Under the pieces are notes generated by a model. It was not told the DNA's origin. It did no database searches and saw only the letters and a list, made by a program, of their open reading frames with translations. A program made the position numbers and the translations under genes. Shown one piece after another: positions 25,076 to 32,662 of a DNA stretch of 34,501 nucleotides (its first letter is position 1; every line of letters begins with the position of its first letter). Source of the stretch: Paracoccaceae bacterium (GTDB lineage Bacteria > Pseudomonadota > Alphaproteobacteria > Rhodobacterales > Rhodobacteraceae). Location: contig JAFGTV010000016.1 in assembly GCA_016938875.1 (NCBI GenBank), positions 1 to 34,501 on the forward strand, written 5' to 3'.

Positions 25076-25891
25076 ATGGCGCGCCCCTTTCTGATCACGA
25101 TCACGATCGCGGTCCTGGTGGCTCTGGCCGCGCCCGTGGCCGCCGATCCGCCGCCCTGGCCAGAGTTTACGTTTCGCCGCGTCACCCCGCCCGCACCGGG
25201 TGCGGGACGCCGTATCACCGTTCAGATCGCCCCGGTCGCACCGCGTGTCGCCCCGCCCGCCGCAGACCCCACACCCCCCGGGGCAGAGGACGCGCCGGGG
25301 CCGGCCTGGTTCTGGGCGCGGATATCGCCGGCGCTGGCCGATAGCGGGCCCGGGCGCCTGGCCCCGGCGCTGGTGGCGCTTTCGGATGCCCCGGCGGGGC
25401 AGGCGATCACGGCGCCCCGGCTTCAGGATCTGCAGGACATCGCGGCGGCCTATGGGGTCGACATCCTGTTGGCCACGGTCGGTACACGGGTGTCACCGGC
25501 GCTGGCGCTGGCGGTGATCGGGGTGGAAAGCGGCGGGCGCACGGGCGCGATCAGTCCAAAGGGCGCGGCGGGGCTGATGCAGTTGATGCCCGACACCGCG
25601 GCGCGGTTCGGTGTCAGCGATGCCAGCGATCCGGTGGCCAATATCCGCGGCGGCGTGGCCTATCTGGATTGGCTGATGGGCGAGTTTGGCGGGGATCCGG
25701 TGCTGGTGCTGGCCGCCTATAACGCGGGTGAGGGGGCCGTGCGCGACCATTCCGGCGTGCCCCCCTATGCCGAGACGCGCACCTATGTGCCGCGCGTTCT
25801 GGCCGCGTGGACGGTGGCGCGGGGGTTGTGTCAAACCCCGCCAGAGCTGGTCTCTGACGGCTGTGTTTTCCGGGTAATGAAGGCAGGTTAG
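25076..25891 (+). CDS. Lytic transglycosylase (SLT domain, periplasmic)
   Basis: This 271-residue protein starts at the ATG at 25076 (MARPFLITITIAVLVALAAP) with AGGAG 6 bp upstream. A signal peptide ends near AAPVAADPP, then a Pro/Ala-rich linker runs to about 125. The SLT domain follows: catalytic Glu151 in GVESGGR, SPKGAAGLMQLMPDTAARFGV, and AAYNAGEGAV. It cleaves glycan strands of peptidoglycan to 1,6-anhydro products. Divergent placement next to flp suggests it may open the wall for the pilus machine, as LTs do in other secretion systems. It is followed after 2 bp by the HAD-UbiA gene. Confidence 0.92.
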   Translation: MARPFLITITIAVLVALAAPVAADPPPWPEFTFRRVTPPAPGAGRRITVQIAPVAPRVAPPAADPTPPGAEDAPGPAWFWARISPALADSGPGRLAPALVALSDAPAGQAITAPRLQDLQDIAAAYGVDILLATVGTRVSPALALAVIGVESGGRTGAISPKGAAGLMQLMPDTAARFGVSDASDPVANIRGGVAYLDWLMGEFGGDPVLVLAAYNAGEGAVRDHSGVPPYAETRTYVPRVLAAWTVARGLCQTPPELVSDGCVFRVMKAG

Positions 25892-25893
25892 CA

Positions 25894-27330
25894 ATGAGTG
25901 ACCGCAAGCCGCTGGTGCTGGATGTGGACGGGACGTTTCTGCGCACCGATCTGTTGCTGGAATGTTTCTGGGCAGGGTTGGGCCGGGCGCCCCGCGCCAC
26001 GCTGGCGGCAGCCTTTGGCAACCTGTCGGACCGGGCGGCGCTGAAACGGGCGCTGGCGCGGATCGCCCCGCCGCAAATTGATCTGCTGCCGCTGCGCGCC
26101 GAGATTGCCGAACGCGCCCTGGCCGCGCGCGAAGAGGGGCGCGAGGTGGTGCTTGCCTCGGCCTCGGACGCGGAGCTGGTGGCAGCCCTGGCGGCGCAAT
26201 ACGACCTGTCCGGCGACAGCCTGGGATCGGACGGGCGCACCAACCTGAAGGGGGACGCAAAGGCGCAGGCGTTGAAGGCCGCCTATGGCGGGCGCGGCTT
26301 TGACTATGCCGGCGACAGCACCGCCGATCGCGCGGTCTGGCAGGCCGCCGATCGCGCGTTAATCGTGGGGAACCATCCGCGCATCGCCGCGGACCTGACC
26401 GCAGCGGGGCATTCGGTCGACATGATCCAGGACGGCTGGCGCTGGCGCGACCTCGTGCGTGCGCTGCGGCCGCATCAATGGATCAAGAACGTCCTTTTGT
26501 TCCTGCCGATGCTGGCGTCGCATGATTTCACCCTGTCGACCTTCTTGCTGGTGCTGGCGGGGATGGCGGTCTTTTCGGCCGCGGCCTCGTGCATCTATAT
26601 CGTCAACGACCTGCTGGATCTTGAGGCGGACCGTCTGCACCCCACCAAACGCACCCGCCCGTTTGCTGCCGGATCCGTGCCGATCGGGGTGGGGATGGCG
26701 GCCAGTGGGGCACTGGCCCTGTTGGCGCTGGGGGGCGGTGCGGCCCTGGGGCCGGCTTTCCTGGGTGTGATCGTGCTTTATGTGACGTTGTCGCTGGGCT
26801 ATTCGCTGCGGCTCAAGCGGATGCGCTGGATCGATATCGCGACGCTGGCCACGCTTTATACATTGCGGGTCATGGCGGGCGCGGCGGCGGGCGGTGCAGA
26901 GGCCTCGTTCCTGATGCTGGTCTTTGTGTTTCCGGTGTTCCTGACGCTGGGTTGCGTCAAGCGGATGACCGAACTGGCGCTGGCCACCAATGATGAGCGG
27001 CTGCCGGGGCGGGGCTATGGCCGGGCGGACCGGGGGGATCTGCTGAACGTGGCCTCTTTGGGGATCGTGGGCGCGCTGGTGATCTTTTTCGCCTACAGCA
27101 TGACCGAGCAGGCCCAGACGCTCTATCCCTCGCGGTGGCTTTTGTGGGTGGCGCTGGTGCCGCTGGCGGCCTGGCTGATCCGCATGGTGCTGCTGGGCTA
27201 TCGCGGCAAGCAGGACTATGATCCGATCGTGTTCGCGCTGCGCGACAAGACCGGGCTGGGGCTGATCTTCTTTACCCTGTCGTTGATGCTGTACGGCGCG
27301 GGGCTTTGGCAAAAATGGTTCGGATTCTAG
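25894..27330 (+). CDS. HAD-UbiA fusion, decaprenyl-phosphate phosphoribosyltransferase type
   Basis: This 478-residue protein has two parts. Residues 1-165 are a HAD-type hydrolase: DVDGT with Asp10/Asp12, Ser in VLASASD (about 89-91), and GDSTAD (140-145). Residues 190-478 are a UbiA-type prenyltransferase with about nine membrane helices. The entry motif LRPHQWIKNV (191-200) and NDLLDLEADR (238-247), with its N-D-x-x-D-x-x-x-D arrangement, are those of enzymes that join phosphoribosyl pyrophosphate to polyprenyl phosphate (mycobacterial Rv3806c/UbiA). The neighbours are DprE1- and DprE2-like genes, which act on the dephosphorylated product. The HAD domain could be the 5'-phosphatase for that step. 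A different polyprenyl acceptor remains possible. Confidence 0.9.
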   Translation: MSDRKPLVLDVDGTFLRTDLLLECFWAGLGRAPRATLAAAFGNLSDRAALKRALARIAPPQIDLLPLRAEIAERALAAREEGREVVLASASDAELVAALAAQYDLSGDSLGSDGRTNLKGDAKAQALKAAYGGRGFDYAGDSTADRAVWQAADRALIVGNHPRIAADLTAAGHSVDMIQDGWRWRDLVRALRPHQWIKNVLLFLPMLASHDFTLSTFLLVLAGMAVFSAAASCIYIVNDLLDLEADRLHPTKRTRPFAAGSVPIGVGMAASGALALLALGGGAALGPAFLGVIVLYVTLSLGYSLRLKRMRWIDIATLATLYTLRVMAGAAAGGAEASFLMLVFVFPVFLTLGCVKRMTELALATNDERLPGRGYGRADRGDLLNVASLGIVGALVIFFAYSMTEQAQTLYPSRWLLWVALVPLAAWLIRMVLLGYRGKQDYDPIVFALRDKTGLGLIFFTLSLMLYGAGLWQKWFGF

Positions 27331-27332
27331 GC

Positions 27333-27356
27333 GGCGCGGGCATCGCCCCCCGCGCC
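27333..27356. terminator. Hairpin between convergent HAD-UbiA and dprE2 genes
   Basis: An 8-bp stem, GGCGCGGG (27333-27340) with CCCGCGCC (27349-27356), and an 8-nt loop lie in the 39-bp gap between the two convergent stop codons. No U-tract is seen on either strand. Its position suggests a shared end for both transcripts. Confidence 0.4.
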
Positions 27357-27369
27357 GTGCGCCTGGCTG

Positions 27370-28107
27370 TCAGATCGACATTTTCTTGAAGATCGGCTCG
27401 GGGATGGCGCGGATGATCGTCATGATCCCCAGCCAGAACATCGGCGTATAAAGCACGTTACGCCGTTTCTCGACCGCGCGCAGGATATCGCTGGCCACCT
27501 TGTCGGGCGGGGCCACCAGGAACATCCCCTCGATCCCCCAGGTCATCGCGGTGTCGGTGAATCCCGGCTTGACCGTCAGCACATGCGCACCGGCGCGGTT
27601 CAGCCGGTTGCGCAGCCCCGACAGGTATGTGGCAAAGCCCGCCTTGGCCGCGCCATAGACATAGTTGCCGATGCGCCCCCGATCCCCGGCGACCGAGCCG
27701 ACGCCGACAACAGTGCCGCCGCCGCGTTCCTCGATCAACGGGGCCAGCGCCTGCAAGAAGCGCGCGGGGCCGGTGAAGCTGTCGGTCACCACCCCATCGA
27801 TCAGCGTGGGGTCGGCGTCGATGTGGTCCTGGGGCGGCATCGAGCCGACAAAGACCGCCGCGCACAGCGTCCCCTCGCAGGCCGCCAGCCGGTCCAGGAT
27901 CGGCGTAAAGCTGTCCGGGTCGCGGGCGTCCATGGCCATCACCTCGGCCAGGGGCGCGCCGCGCACGCGCGCATCGGCGGCATCGCGGGCCAGGTCGGCG
28001 GTGTCGCGCCCGGCCAGGATGACGCTATCGCCGCGCTCGGCCAGTTTGCGGGTCAGCGCCCGTGCCATCGAGGACGACGCCCCGAGAATGATCCAGGTCT
28101 CGCTCAT
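27370..28107 (-). CDS. dprE2: SDR oxidoreductase, DprE2-like 2-keto reductase
   Basis: This 245-residue short-chain dehydrogenase has an NAD(P)-binding motif GASSSMARAL (9-18). Its catalytic residues are Ser138 in GVGSVAGDRGR, Tyr151 and Lys155 in YVYGAAKAG. The C-terminal tail (FWLGIMTIIRAIPEPIFKKMSI) is hydrophobic and basic, as in DprE2, which works at the membrane on lipid-linked sugar. DprE2 reduces the 2-keto intermediate made by DprE1 to decaprenylphosphoryl-D-arabinose. The gene follows dprE1 by 3 bp, matching the mycobacterial order. The role rests on this pairing; SDR sequence alone would not prove it. Confidence 0.85.
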   Translation of the reverse strand: MSETWIILGASSSMARALTRKLAERGDSVILAGRDTADLARDAADARVRGAPLAEVMAMDARDPDSFTPILDRLAACEGTLCAAVFVGSMPPQDHIDADPTLIDGVVTDSFTGPARFLQALAPLIEERGGGTVVGVGSVAGDRGRIGNYVYGAAKAGFATYLSGLRNRLNRAGAHVLTVKPGFTDTAMTWGIEGMFLVAPPDKVASDILRAVEKRRNVLYTPMFWLGIMTIIRAIPEPIFKKMSI

Positions 28108-28110
28108 GGC

Positions 28111-29418
28111 TCAGCTCCTCAGCTTCAGGCGGCGCACAAGGTCGGTCTTGTTGTGCCCCTCGGGATCGACGCGGGCGACCACGGCGCGCCAGGCGTCCAG
28201 TTCGGGATACATCGCGGCGATGCTGTCGGGATGGGCCAGCCCGTCCTTGGCAAAGTAGAGCCGCCCACCAGCGGCCAACACCTGTTGTTCCAGCCGCTGA
28301 AAGATCGCCGGCACCTTCTTGCGCGCCGGGAAATCCACCGCCAGCGTATAGCCGGCCATCGGAAAGGACAGATGCCCCGCACGCCCCGGCCCCATCTTCT
28401 TCAGCACCGCCAGCGGCGAGGCGATCCCGGCCTTGGCGATGGTGGTCAGGATCTCTTTCAGCGCGGCGGCCTGGTCCAGCGGCACGACGCATTGGAACTG
28501 TTGGAAACCACGCTTGCCATAAAGCCGGTTCCAGTCGTGGATGCGGTCCAGCGGGAAAAAGAAGTCATCCAGCGGGCGCGTCCGCTTGCGCGCGGTGTCG
28601 GGCACCCGCGACAGGTAAAAGCGGTTGAAGAGTTTGACCACCGGCTTGGACAGGGCGAAACCGGGGGCGTCCAGCGGCACACCCAGCGCGCGTTTCAGGG
28701 GGCCGGGGCGGGTGCCCTCGACCAGGGTGCCCTCTTCCAGGATGCCGCGGCCCAGACGCTTGCGCCGGGCGGTGGCGTCGATCCAGCCGACGGTGAACTC
28801 GGCCTGCGAGGTATCAAAGGCGGCGATGAACGCGTCGAAATCGGCAATGCGGGTTTCCGTCACCTTCATCCGCTGGCCCAGGATCGCGGCCAGTTGCAGC
28901 TTTGCCGACAGGATGGCGCCGGTCTGGCCCTGTCCGCCCATGGTGGCGCGGAACAGGTCGGGGTCGTTTTCGGCCGTGACCTCGCGCGGGCCGGCGTCGG
29001 TCATCAGCGTCAGGGCCAGCACATGCTGGCCGAAACTGCCCGCGCCATGGTGGTTCTTGCCATGCACATCGTTGGCGATAGAGCCGCCCAGCGTGGCGAA
29101 CCCGGTGCCGGGCATCACCGCCGGCATCCATCCGCGCGGGGCAAAGACGCGCAACAGCTCGGCGATGGTGATGCCTGCCTCTGCCTCCAGCACGCCGGTG
29201 TCGGGGTCGAATGCCAACAGCCGGTCCATCCGCGTCATCACCACCGCCGCGCCGCCATCGTTAAGTGGCCCGTCGCCATAGGACCGCCGGTTCCCGATCG
29301 CCGGGCCGCGCCCCATCAGGGCCGCGCTCAGTGCCGAGACCCGTTCGGGCCGGGCCAGGGTGCCGCGCGCGCGCAGCGCCCGTCCCCAACCTGTATAGTC
29401 AGCGGTTTTCCACTGCAT
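28111..29418 (-). CDS. dprE1: FAD-linked oxidase, DprE1-like (polyprenylphosphoryl-ribose 2-oxidase)
   Basis: This 435-residue flavoprotein of the VAO/PCMH fold has FAD-binding residues in RSYGDGPLNDGG (45-56) and PGTGFATLGGSIANDVHGKN (103-122), followed by HHGAGSFGQH, nearly the same as in mycobacterial DprE1. The catalytic Lys is Lys391 in YFAKDG. The stretch FPMAGYTLAVDFP (352-364) aligns with the segment holding Cys387 of M. tuberculosis DprE1; here it is Ala360. DprE1 oxidises C2 of polyprenylphosphoryl-ribose as the first epimerisation step. It overlaps the upstream membrane-protein gene by 20 bp. Confidence 0.92.
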   Translation of the reverse strand: MQWKTADYTGWGRALRARGTLARPERVSALSAALMGRGPAIGNRRSYGDGPLNDGGAAVVMTRMDRLLAFDPDTGVLEAEAGITIAELLRVFAPRGWMPAVMPGTGFATLGGSIANDVHGKNHHGAGSFGQHVLALTLMTDAGPREVTAENDPDLFRATMGGQGQTGAILSAKLQLAAILGQRMKVTETRIADFDAFIAAFDTSQAEFTVGWIDATARRKRLGRGILEEGTLVEGTRPGPLKRALGVPLDAPGFALSKPVVKLFNRFYLSRVPDTARKRTRPLDDFFFPLDRIHDWNRLYGKRGFQQFQCVVPLDQAAALKEILTTIAKAGIASPLAVLKKMGPGRAGHLSFPMAGYTLAVDFPARKKVPAIFQRLEQQVLAAGGRLYFAKDGLAHPDSIAAMYPELDAWRAVVARVDPEGHNKTDLVRRLKLRS

Positions 29419-30406
29419 CCATCATCCCTTTCGACATGCGTTCGGCGATGGGAAAGACCACCGCCCCGATCCCGATGGCAAACCACAGCGTCGTGACCCG
29501 GATGACGGCGGTGGCCGCGATCGAGGTCTCGGGTGGCAACCCCTCGAGGGTGAGAAGGGCGATCATCGCCGCCTCGGCCCCGCCCAGGCCGCCGGGCGCG
29601 CCGGTCAGCCCGCCGGCCAGCGTGGCAAAGATAAAGATCGCCGTCGCGGCCCAGAACCCGATATCGGCCCCCAGCCACACAAGCAACAGGTGAAAGGCGA
29701 CGCCCTCGGCCATCCAGCCAACCACGCCCAGCCCCACCGCCGCCGCCAACAGGCCAGAGTGCGAGAACTGGCGCAGCGCGCGCGCCATGGCGCGCAGGCG
29801 GGCGAACAGGCGCGGGCAACAGCCCAGCGTCCGATAGGTCCGCGTCACCAGATAGGCCAACAGCCGCGGACGCGTCACGATCACCGCCGTGGCCAGCGCC
29901 AGCCCCGCCAGCGGCAGTGCCCCCGCGATCCCATCCGCCGACAGGGCCAGCGCGCCCCCCAGGATCAGCGCCATCGCCACCAGGTCGGCGGCGCGGTCCA
30001 CCAGGAACAGCGGCGCGCTGCGTGCCATCGACACGCCGGTTTCGCGGCGGATCCAGCGGATGCGCACCAGCTCTCCCAGGCGGCCGGGGGTCACGCTCAT
30101 CAAGAAACCGCCCAGGAAATGGCGGATGTCGCGCCACAGCCCCGGTGGCAGGCCGATCCGGCGTCCAAACAGGTGCCAGCGCAGCGCGCGCAGCAGGTAA
30201 TTGACCGCGGACAGCCCCAACAGGGCCAGGATTTGAATTGGCCCCAGCCGCATCAACTGGGCGCGGGTTTCGTCCCATCCGGTGGCGGCGGCCAACCCGA
30301 TCAGGCCCGCAATCACCAGCGCCAGCAGTCCCACCATCAGCGCGCTGTCGCGCCAGCGGCGCAGCGGACCGAACCGGGCAAAAGAGGGGGCAGGGCGCGT
30401 CATCAT
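29399..30406 (-). CDS. LPG-synthase-type integral membrane protein (UPF0104)
   Basis: This 335-residue protein starts at tandem ATG codons 30406/30403 (MMTRPAPSFARFG); a TTG start 21 codons earlier is less likely, and no clear ribosome site is seen. It has about eight membrane helices with the UPF0104 pattern: NYLLRALRWHLFGRRIGL, GFLMSVTPGRLGELVRIRWI, DRAADL, and LTGAPGGLGGAEAAMIALL. The family includes the membrane part of lysylphosphatidylglycerol synthase; stand-alone members are often linked to glycolipid or polysaccharide genes and may flip or bind lipids. It heads the dprE1-dprE2 operon, so a transport role for the lipid-linked sugar is plausible but unproven. Confidence 0.88.
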   Translation of the reverse strand: MMTRPAPSFARFGPLRRWRDSALMVGLLALVIAGLIGLAAATGWDETRAQLMRLGPIQILALLGLSAVNYLLRALRWHLFGRRIGLPPGLWRDIRHFLGGFLMSVTPGRLGELVRIRWIRRETGVSMARSAPLFLVDRAADLVAMALILGGALALSADGIAGALPLAGLALATAVIVTRPRLLAYLVTRTYRTLGCCPRLFARLRAMARALRQFSHSGLLAAAVGLGVVGWMAEGVAFHLLLVWLGADIGFWAATAIFIFATLAGGLTGAPGGLGGAEAAMIALLTLEGLPPETSIAATAVIRVTTLWFAIGIGAVVFPIAERMSKGMMDAVENR

Positions 30407-30439
30407 GATACCGCGCGCATAGCAACAGATTAGGGCGGG

Positions 30440-30469
30440 AATATGAAGCTGTTTCCGCATGCCGGACAA
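30440..30469 (-). promoter_or_regulatory. Possible sigma-70-like promoter of the dprE1/E2 operon
   Basis: On the minus strand TTGTCC (30464-30469) and CATATT (30440-30445) are 18 bp apart. They lie about 35-65 bp upstream of the membrane-protein ATG. The match is only moderate (4 of 6 at -10). Confidence 0.3.
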
Positions 30470-30581
30470 TTCGCCCAGTGTCGCAGGGGGCCTTTGACAA
30501 GCGGGGGCTCGGCCCGTTTGGGGTATCTCTTTGCAACCCTCTTGGGGTCATGAGGGCACGATGCCTTGCCGCTGAAAATCG

Positions 30582-30899
30582 ATGGCCGGGACCATCGTGA
30601 AACGCCTTTTTCTCGCTACCGCCCCGATCCTGTCGGCCGCTCTGCCCGGCTTGGCGCGACGCTCTATTTCGCACCGGACAGTGACGTGACCATGTCCAGC
30701 TCGGGCCTTGTGAACGCGCGGGCGGCCAAGGTCGTCCAGACCCTGTCGCTGGCCAGTGACACTGGTATCGCCCGGACGTTCGCCGGCACCGGGTTGAACG
30801 CGCCGCAACCCCGGGGGCTGGTGATTGCCCGCGCTCAGGCGATTGTTTCGTCGTTGATCGCAGCCGGCGACCAAGGCCACGGCTTATCCCGCCTTGTGA
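30582..30899 (+). pseudogene. Frameshifted small secreted-protein gene (likely decayed)
   Basis: In one plus frame an ATG at 30582 (or GTG at 30597) begins a signal-peptide-like sequence V/M-KRLFLATAPILSAALPGLA. That frame stops at 30687-30689. The frame one base earlier carries on with TLYFAPDSDVTMSSSGLVNA, later RGLVIARAQAIVSSLIAAG, with G/C-rich third positions. Adding one base near 30650-30660 would join signal and body into a protein of about 100 residues. The body frame has no stop before the terminator, while the first frame has one at 30897-30899. No homologue is recognised. It is the only thing seen in the 570-bp stretch 30407-30976 besides the promoter and terminator. Confidence 0.45.
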
Positions 30900-30919
30900 C
30901 ACGGGGCTGCGCCCGAAAA

Positions 30920-30960
30920 GAAAAGGCCGCGCCGGGCATCCCCCCGGCGCGGCCTTTTTG
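30920..30960. terminator. Bidirectional intrinsic terminator
   Basis: A perfect 12-bp stem, GGCCGCGCCGGG (30925-30936) with CCCGGCGCGGCC (30943-30954), encloses a 6-nt loop. On the plus strand TTTTT follows; on the minus strand TTTTCTTTTC follows. It lies 17 bp after the scoB stop, so it ends the CoA-transferase operon, and it would also end any plus-strand transcript of the broken gene. Confidence 0.9.
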
Positions 30961-30976
30961 TCGGATCGGGCCAGGC

Positions 30977-31606
30977 CTAGTTGACGATCGTCGCCTCGGT
31001 TGCGGCACGCAATTCGTCCTCGGTGACGCCCTCGGCGCATTCGACGATCTTCAGGCCGCCCTCGACCACGTCGAACACGCCCAGGTTGGTGATGATCCGG
31101 TCGACCACCCCGGTGCCGGTCAGCGGCAGGGTGCAGGCCTTCAGCACCTTGCTGTCGCCATGCTTGTTGGTGTGGTCCATCACGATCACAACCCGGCGGA
31201 CACCGGCGACCAGGTCCATCGCGCCGCCCATCCCCTTGACCAGCTTGCCGGGGATCATCCAGTTGGCCAGGTCGCCGTTTTCGGCCACCTCCATCGCGCC
31301 CAGGATCGCCATGGCGATCTTGCCGCCCCGGATCATGCCAAAGCTGGTGGCGCTGTCGAAATAGGCCGAATGGGGCAGTTCGGTGATCGTCTGCTTGCCC
31401 GCGTTGATCAGGTCGGCGTCAACCTCGTCCTCGGTGGGGAAGGGGCCGATGCCCAGCATCCCGTTTTCCGATTGCAGCGTGACATGCACGCCCTCGGGAA
31501 TGTAGTTGGCCACCAGCGTCGGAATCCCGATGCCAAGGTTCACATACATCCCGTCCTTGAGTTCCTGCGCGGCACGCGCCGCCATCTGGTTGCGATCCCA
31601 GGGCAT
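30977..31606 (-). CDS. scoB: 3-oxoacid CoA-transferase subunit B
   Basis: This 209-residue subunit of succinyl-CoA:3-ketoacid CoA-transferase moves CoA between succinate and acetoacetate (or a related 3-oxoacid) in the cytoplasm. The catalytic glutamate is Glu47 in [11 protein letters not shown]. Other family parts are [26 protein letters not shown] and [18 protein letters not shown]. The ribosome site AGGAGAACG precedes the ATG, which shares one base with the stop of the small upstream gene. The substrate could also be 3-oxoadipate; the sequence does not settle this. Confidence 0.93.
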   Translation of the reverse strand: MPWDRNQMAARAAQELKDGMYVNLGIGIPTLVANYIPEGVHVTLQSENGMLGIGPFPTEDEVDADLINAGKQTITELPHSAYFDSATSFGMIRGGKIAMAILGAMEVAENGDLANWMIPGKLVKGMGGAMDLVAGVRRVVIVMDHTNKHGDSKVLKACTLPLTGTGVVDRIITNLGVFDVVEGGLKIVECAEGVTEDELRAATEATIVN

Positions 31607-31800
31607 CAGTCGTTCTCCTGTTCGGTTCTGGCCGCGAGGCTTGCCATGAGCTGAGCCGTCTGCGTCACCAGGAGTGGAATTTCTTTTGTCACGTCGGGGC
31701 CGAAATGGGCATCGGCCACGCGCTGCGCCACGTGCAGGTAGACGGTCGCCTCTTCTCCGAGGGCTTCGACCTCTTCGAAAAACGTTCCGGTGCGTGCCAT
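31606..31800 (-). CDS. Small protein of unknown function between scoA and scoB
   Basis: This 64-residue open frame reads [20 protein letters not shown] then [20 protein letters not shown]. It is acidic, mostly helical in composition, with no membrane segment or cysteine. It begins 12 bp after scoA and its stop overlaps the scoB start by one base (TGATG), so it is translated as part of the operon. No family is recognised. The tight embedding and normal codon use argue that it is real. Confidence 0.75.
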   Translation of the reverse strand: MARTGTFFEEVEALGEEATVYLHVAQRVADAHFGPDVTKEIPLLVTQTAQLMASLAARTEQEND

Positions 31801-31812
31801 GGCGAGGGTTCC

Positions 31813-32508
31813 TTACGCGGCGCGCGTGGTGCGCTGTTCGATGCGTTTCTCATGCGTGCCCTGCACGATGCGGTGCACGTAGATGCCGGGCAGGTGGATG
31901 CAGTCGGGATCCAGCGTACCGGGTTCGACGACTTCCTCGACCTCGGCGACGCAAACCTTGCCGCACATCGCGGCGGGCGGGTTGAAGTTGCGCGCGGTCT
32001 TGCGGAACACCAGGTTGCCGGTGGTGTCGGCCTTCCAGGCCTTGACGATGGACAGGTCCGTCACGATCCCGCGCTCCAGCACATAGGTCTGGCCGTCGAA
32101 GTCCTTGAGTTCCTTGCCCTCGGCGATGACGGTGCCGACGCCGGTTTTCGTATAGAACCCCGGGATGCCACAGCCGCCCGCGCGCATCCGCTCGGCCAGC
32201 GTGCCCTGGGGGTTGAACTCCAACTCCAGCTCGCCGGACAGGTATTGGCGCATGAATTCGGCGTTTTCACCGACGTAGGACGAGATCATCTTTTTCACCT
32301 GCCGGGTCTGCAACAGAACCCCCAGGCCGAAATCGTCCACGCCCGCGTTGTTAGAGGCCACCGTCAGATCCTTGGTCCCGGCTTCGCGGATCGCCTCGAT
32401 CAGCAATTCCGGGATACCGCACAGGCCAAAGCCGCCCGCGGCGATGAACATGCCGTCGAACAAAAGCCCCTCAAGGGCCTCGGCGGCGCTGCCATATACC
32501 TTGTTCAT
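31813..32508 (-). CDS. scoA: 3-oxoacid CoA-transferase subunit A
   Basis: This 231-residue partner of subunit B starts at the ATG at 32508 ([20 protein letters not shown]) with GGGGAG upstream; the frame open beyond it overlaps topA antiphase. The CoA-binding stretch [16 protein letters not shown] (25-40), [12 protein letters not shown], and [19 protein letters not shown] with TGVGT are typical of the family. A and B form the active enzyme, in which the catalytic Glu is on B. It heads a three-gene operon that ends at the terminator near 30940. Confidence 0.93.
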   Translation of the reverse strand: MNKVYGSAAEALEGLLFDGMFIAAGGFGLCGIPELLIEAIREAGTKDLTVASNNAGVDDFGLGVLLQTRQVKKMISSYVGENAEFMRQYLSGELELEFNPQGTLAERMRAGGCGIPGFYTKTGVGTVIAEGKELKDFDGQTYVLERGIVTDLSIVKAWKADTTGNLVFRKTARNFNPPAAMCGKVCVAEVEEVVEPGTLDPDCIHLPGIYVHRIVQGTHEKRIEQRTTRAA

Positions 32509-32546
32509 GGAACACTCCCCATCTGAACCTTTGCGGGGAGTTGTGG

Positions 32547-32564
32547 CGAAGGGAGCGAAGGGAG
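32547..32564. repeat. Tandem 9-bp direct repeat upstream of scoA
   Basis: CGAAGGGAG occurs twice in a row (32547-32555 and 32556-32564), 39-56 bp upstream of the scoA start in the 154-bp gap between topA and scoA. It may be a small regulatory site or chance. A GC hairpin without U-tract (CCCGCGC 32630-32636 with GCGCGGG 32641-32647) lies after the topA stop. Confidence 0.35.
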
Positions 32565-32662
32565 TCAATGAAAGGCGCGCGAAAGCGGGCTGACCCTGCG
32601 GACAGTCTTGTCTGGTGTTCACGTCGCCCCCCGCGCCGGGGCGCGGGCCGCGGCGGTGCGCC

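Noticed and set aside
27583-29496. 637-codon plus-strand open frame opposite dprE2/dprE1
   Set aside because: Antisense shadow; no domain is recognisable and the opposite strand carries clear enzyme motifs.
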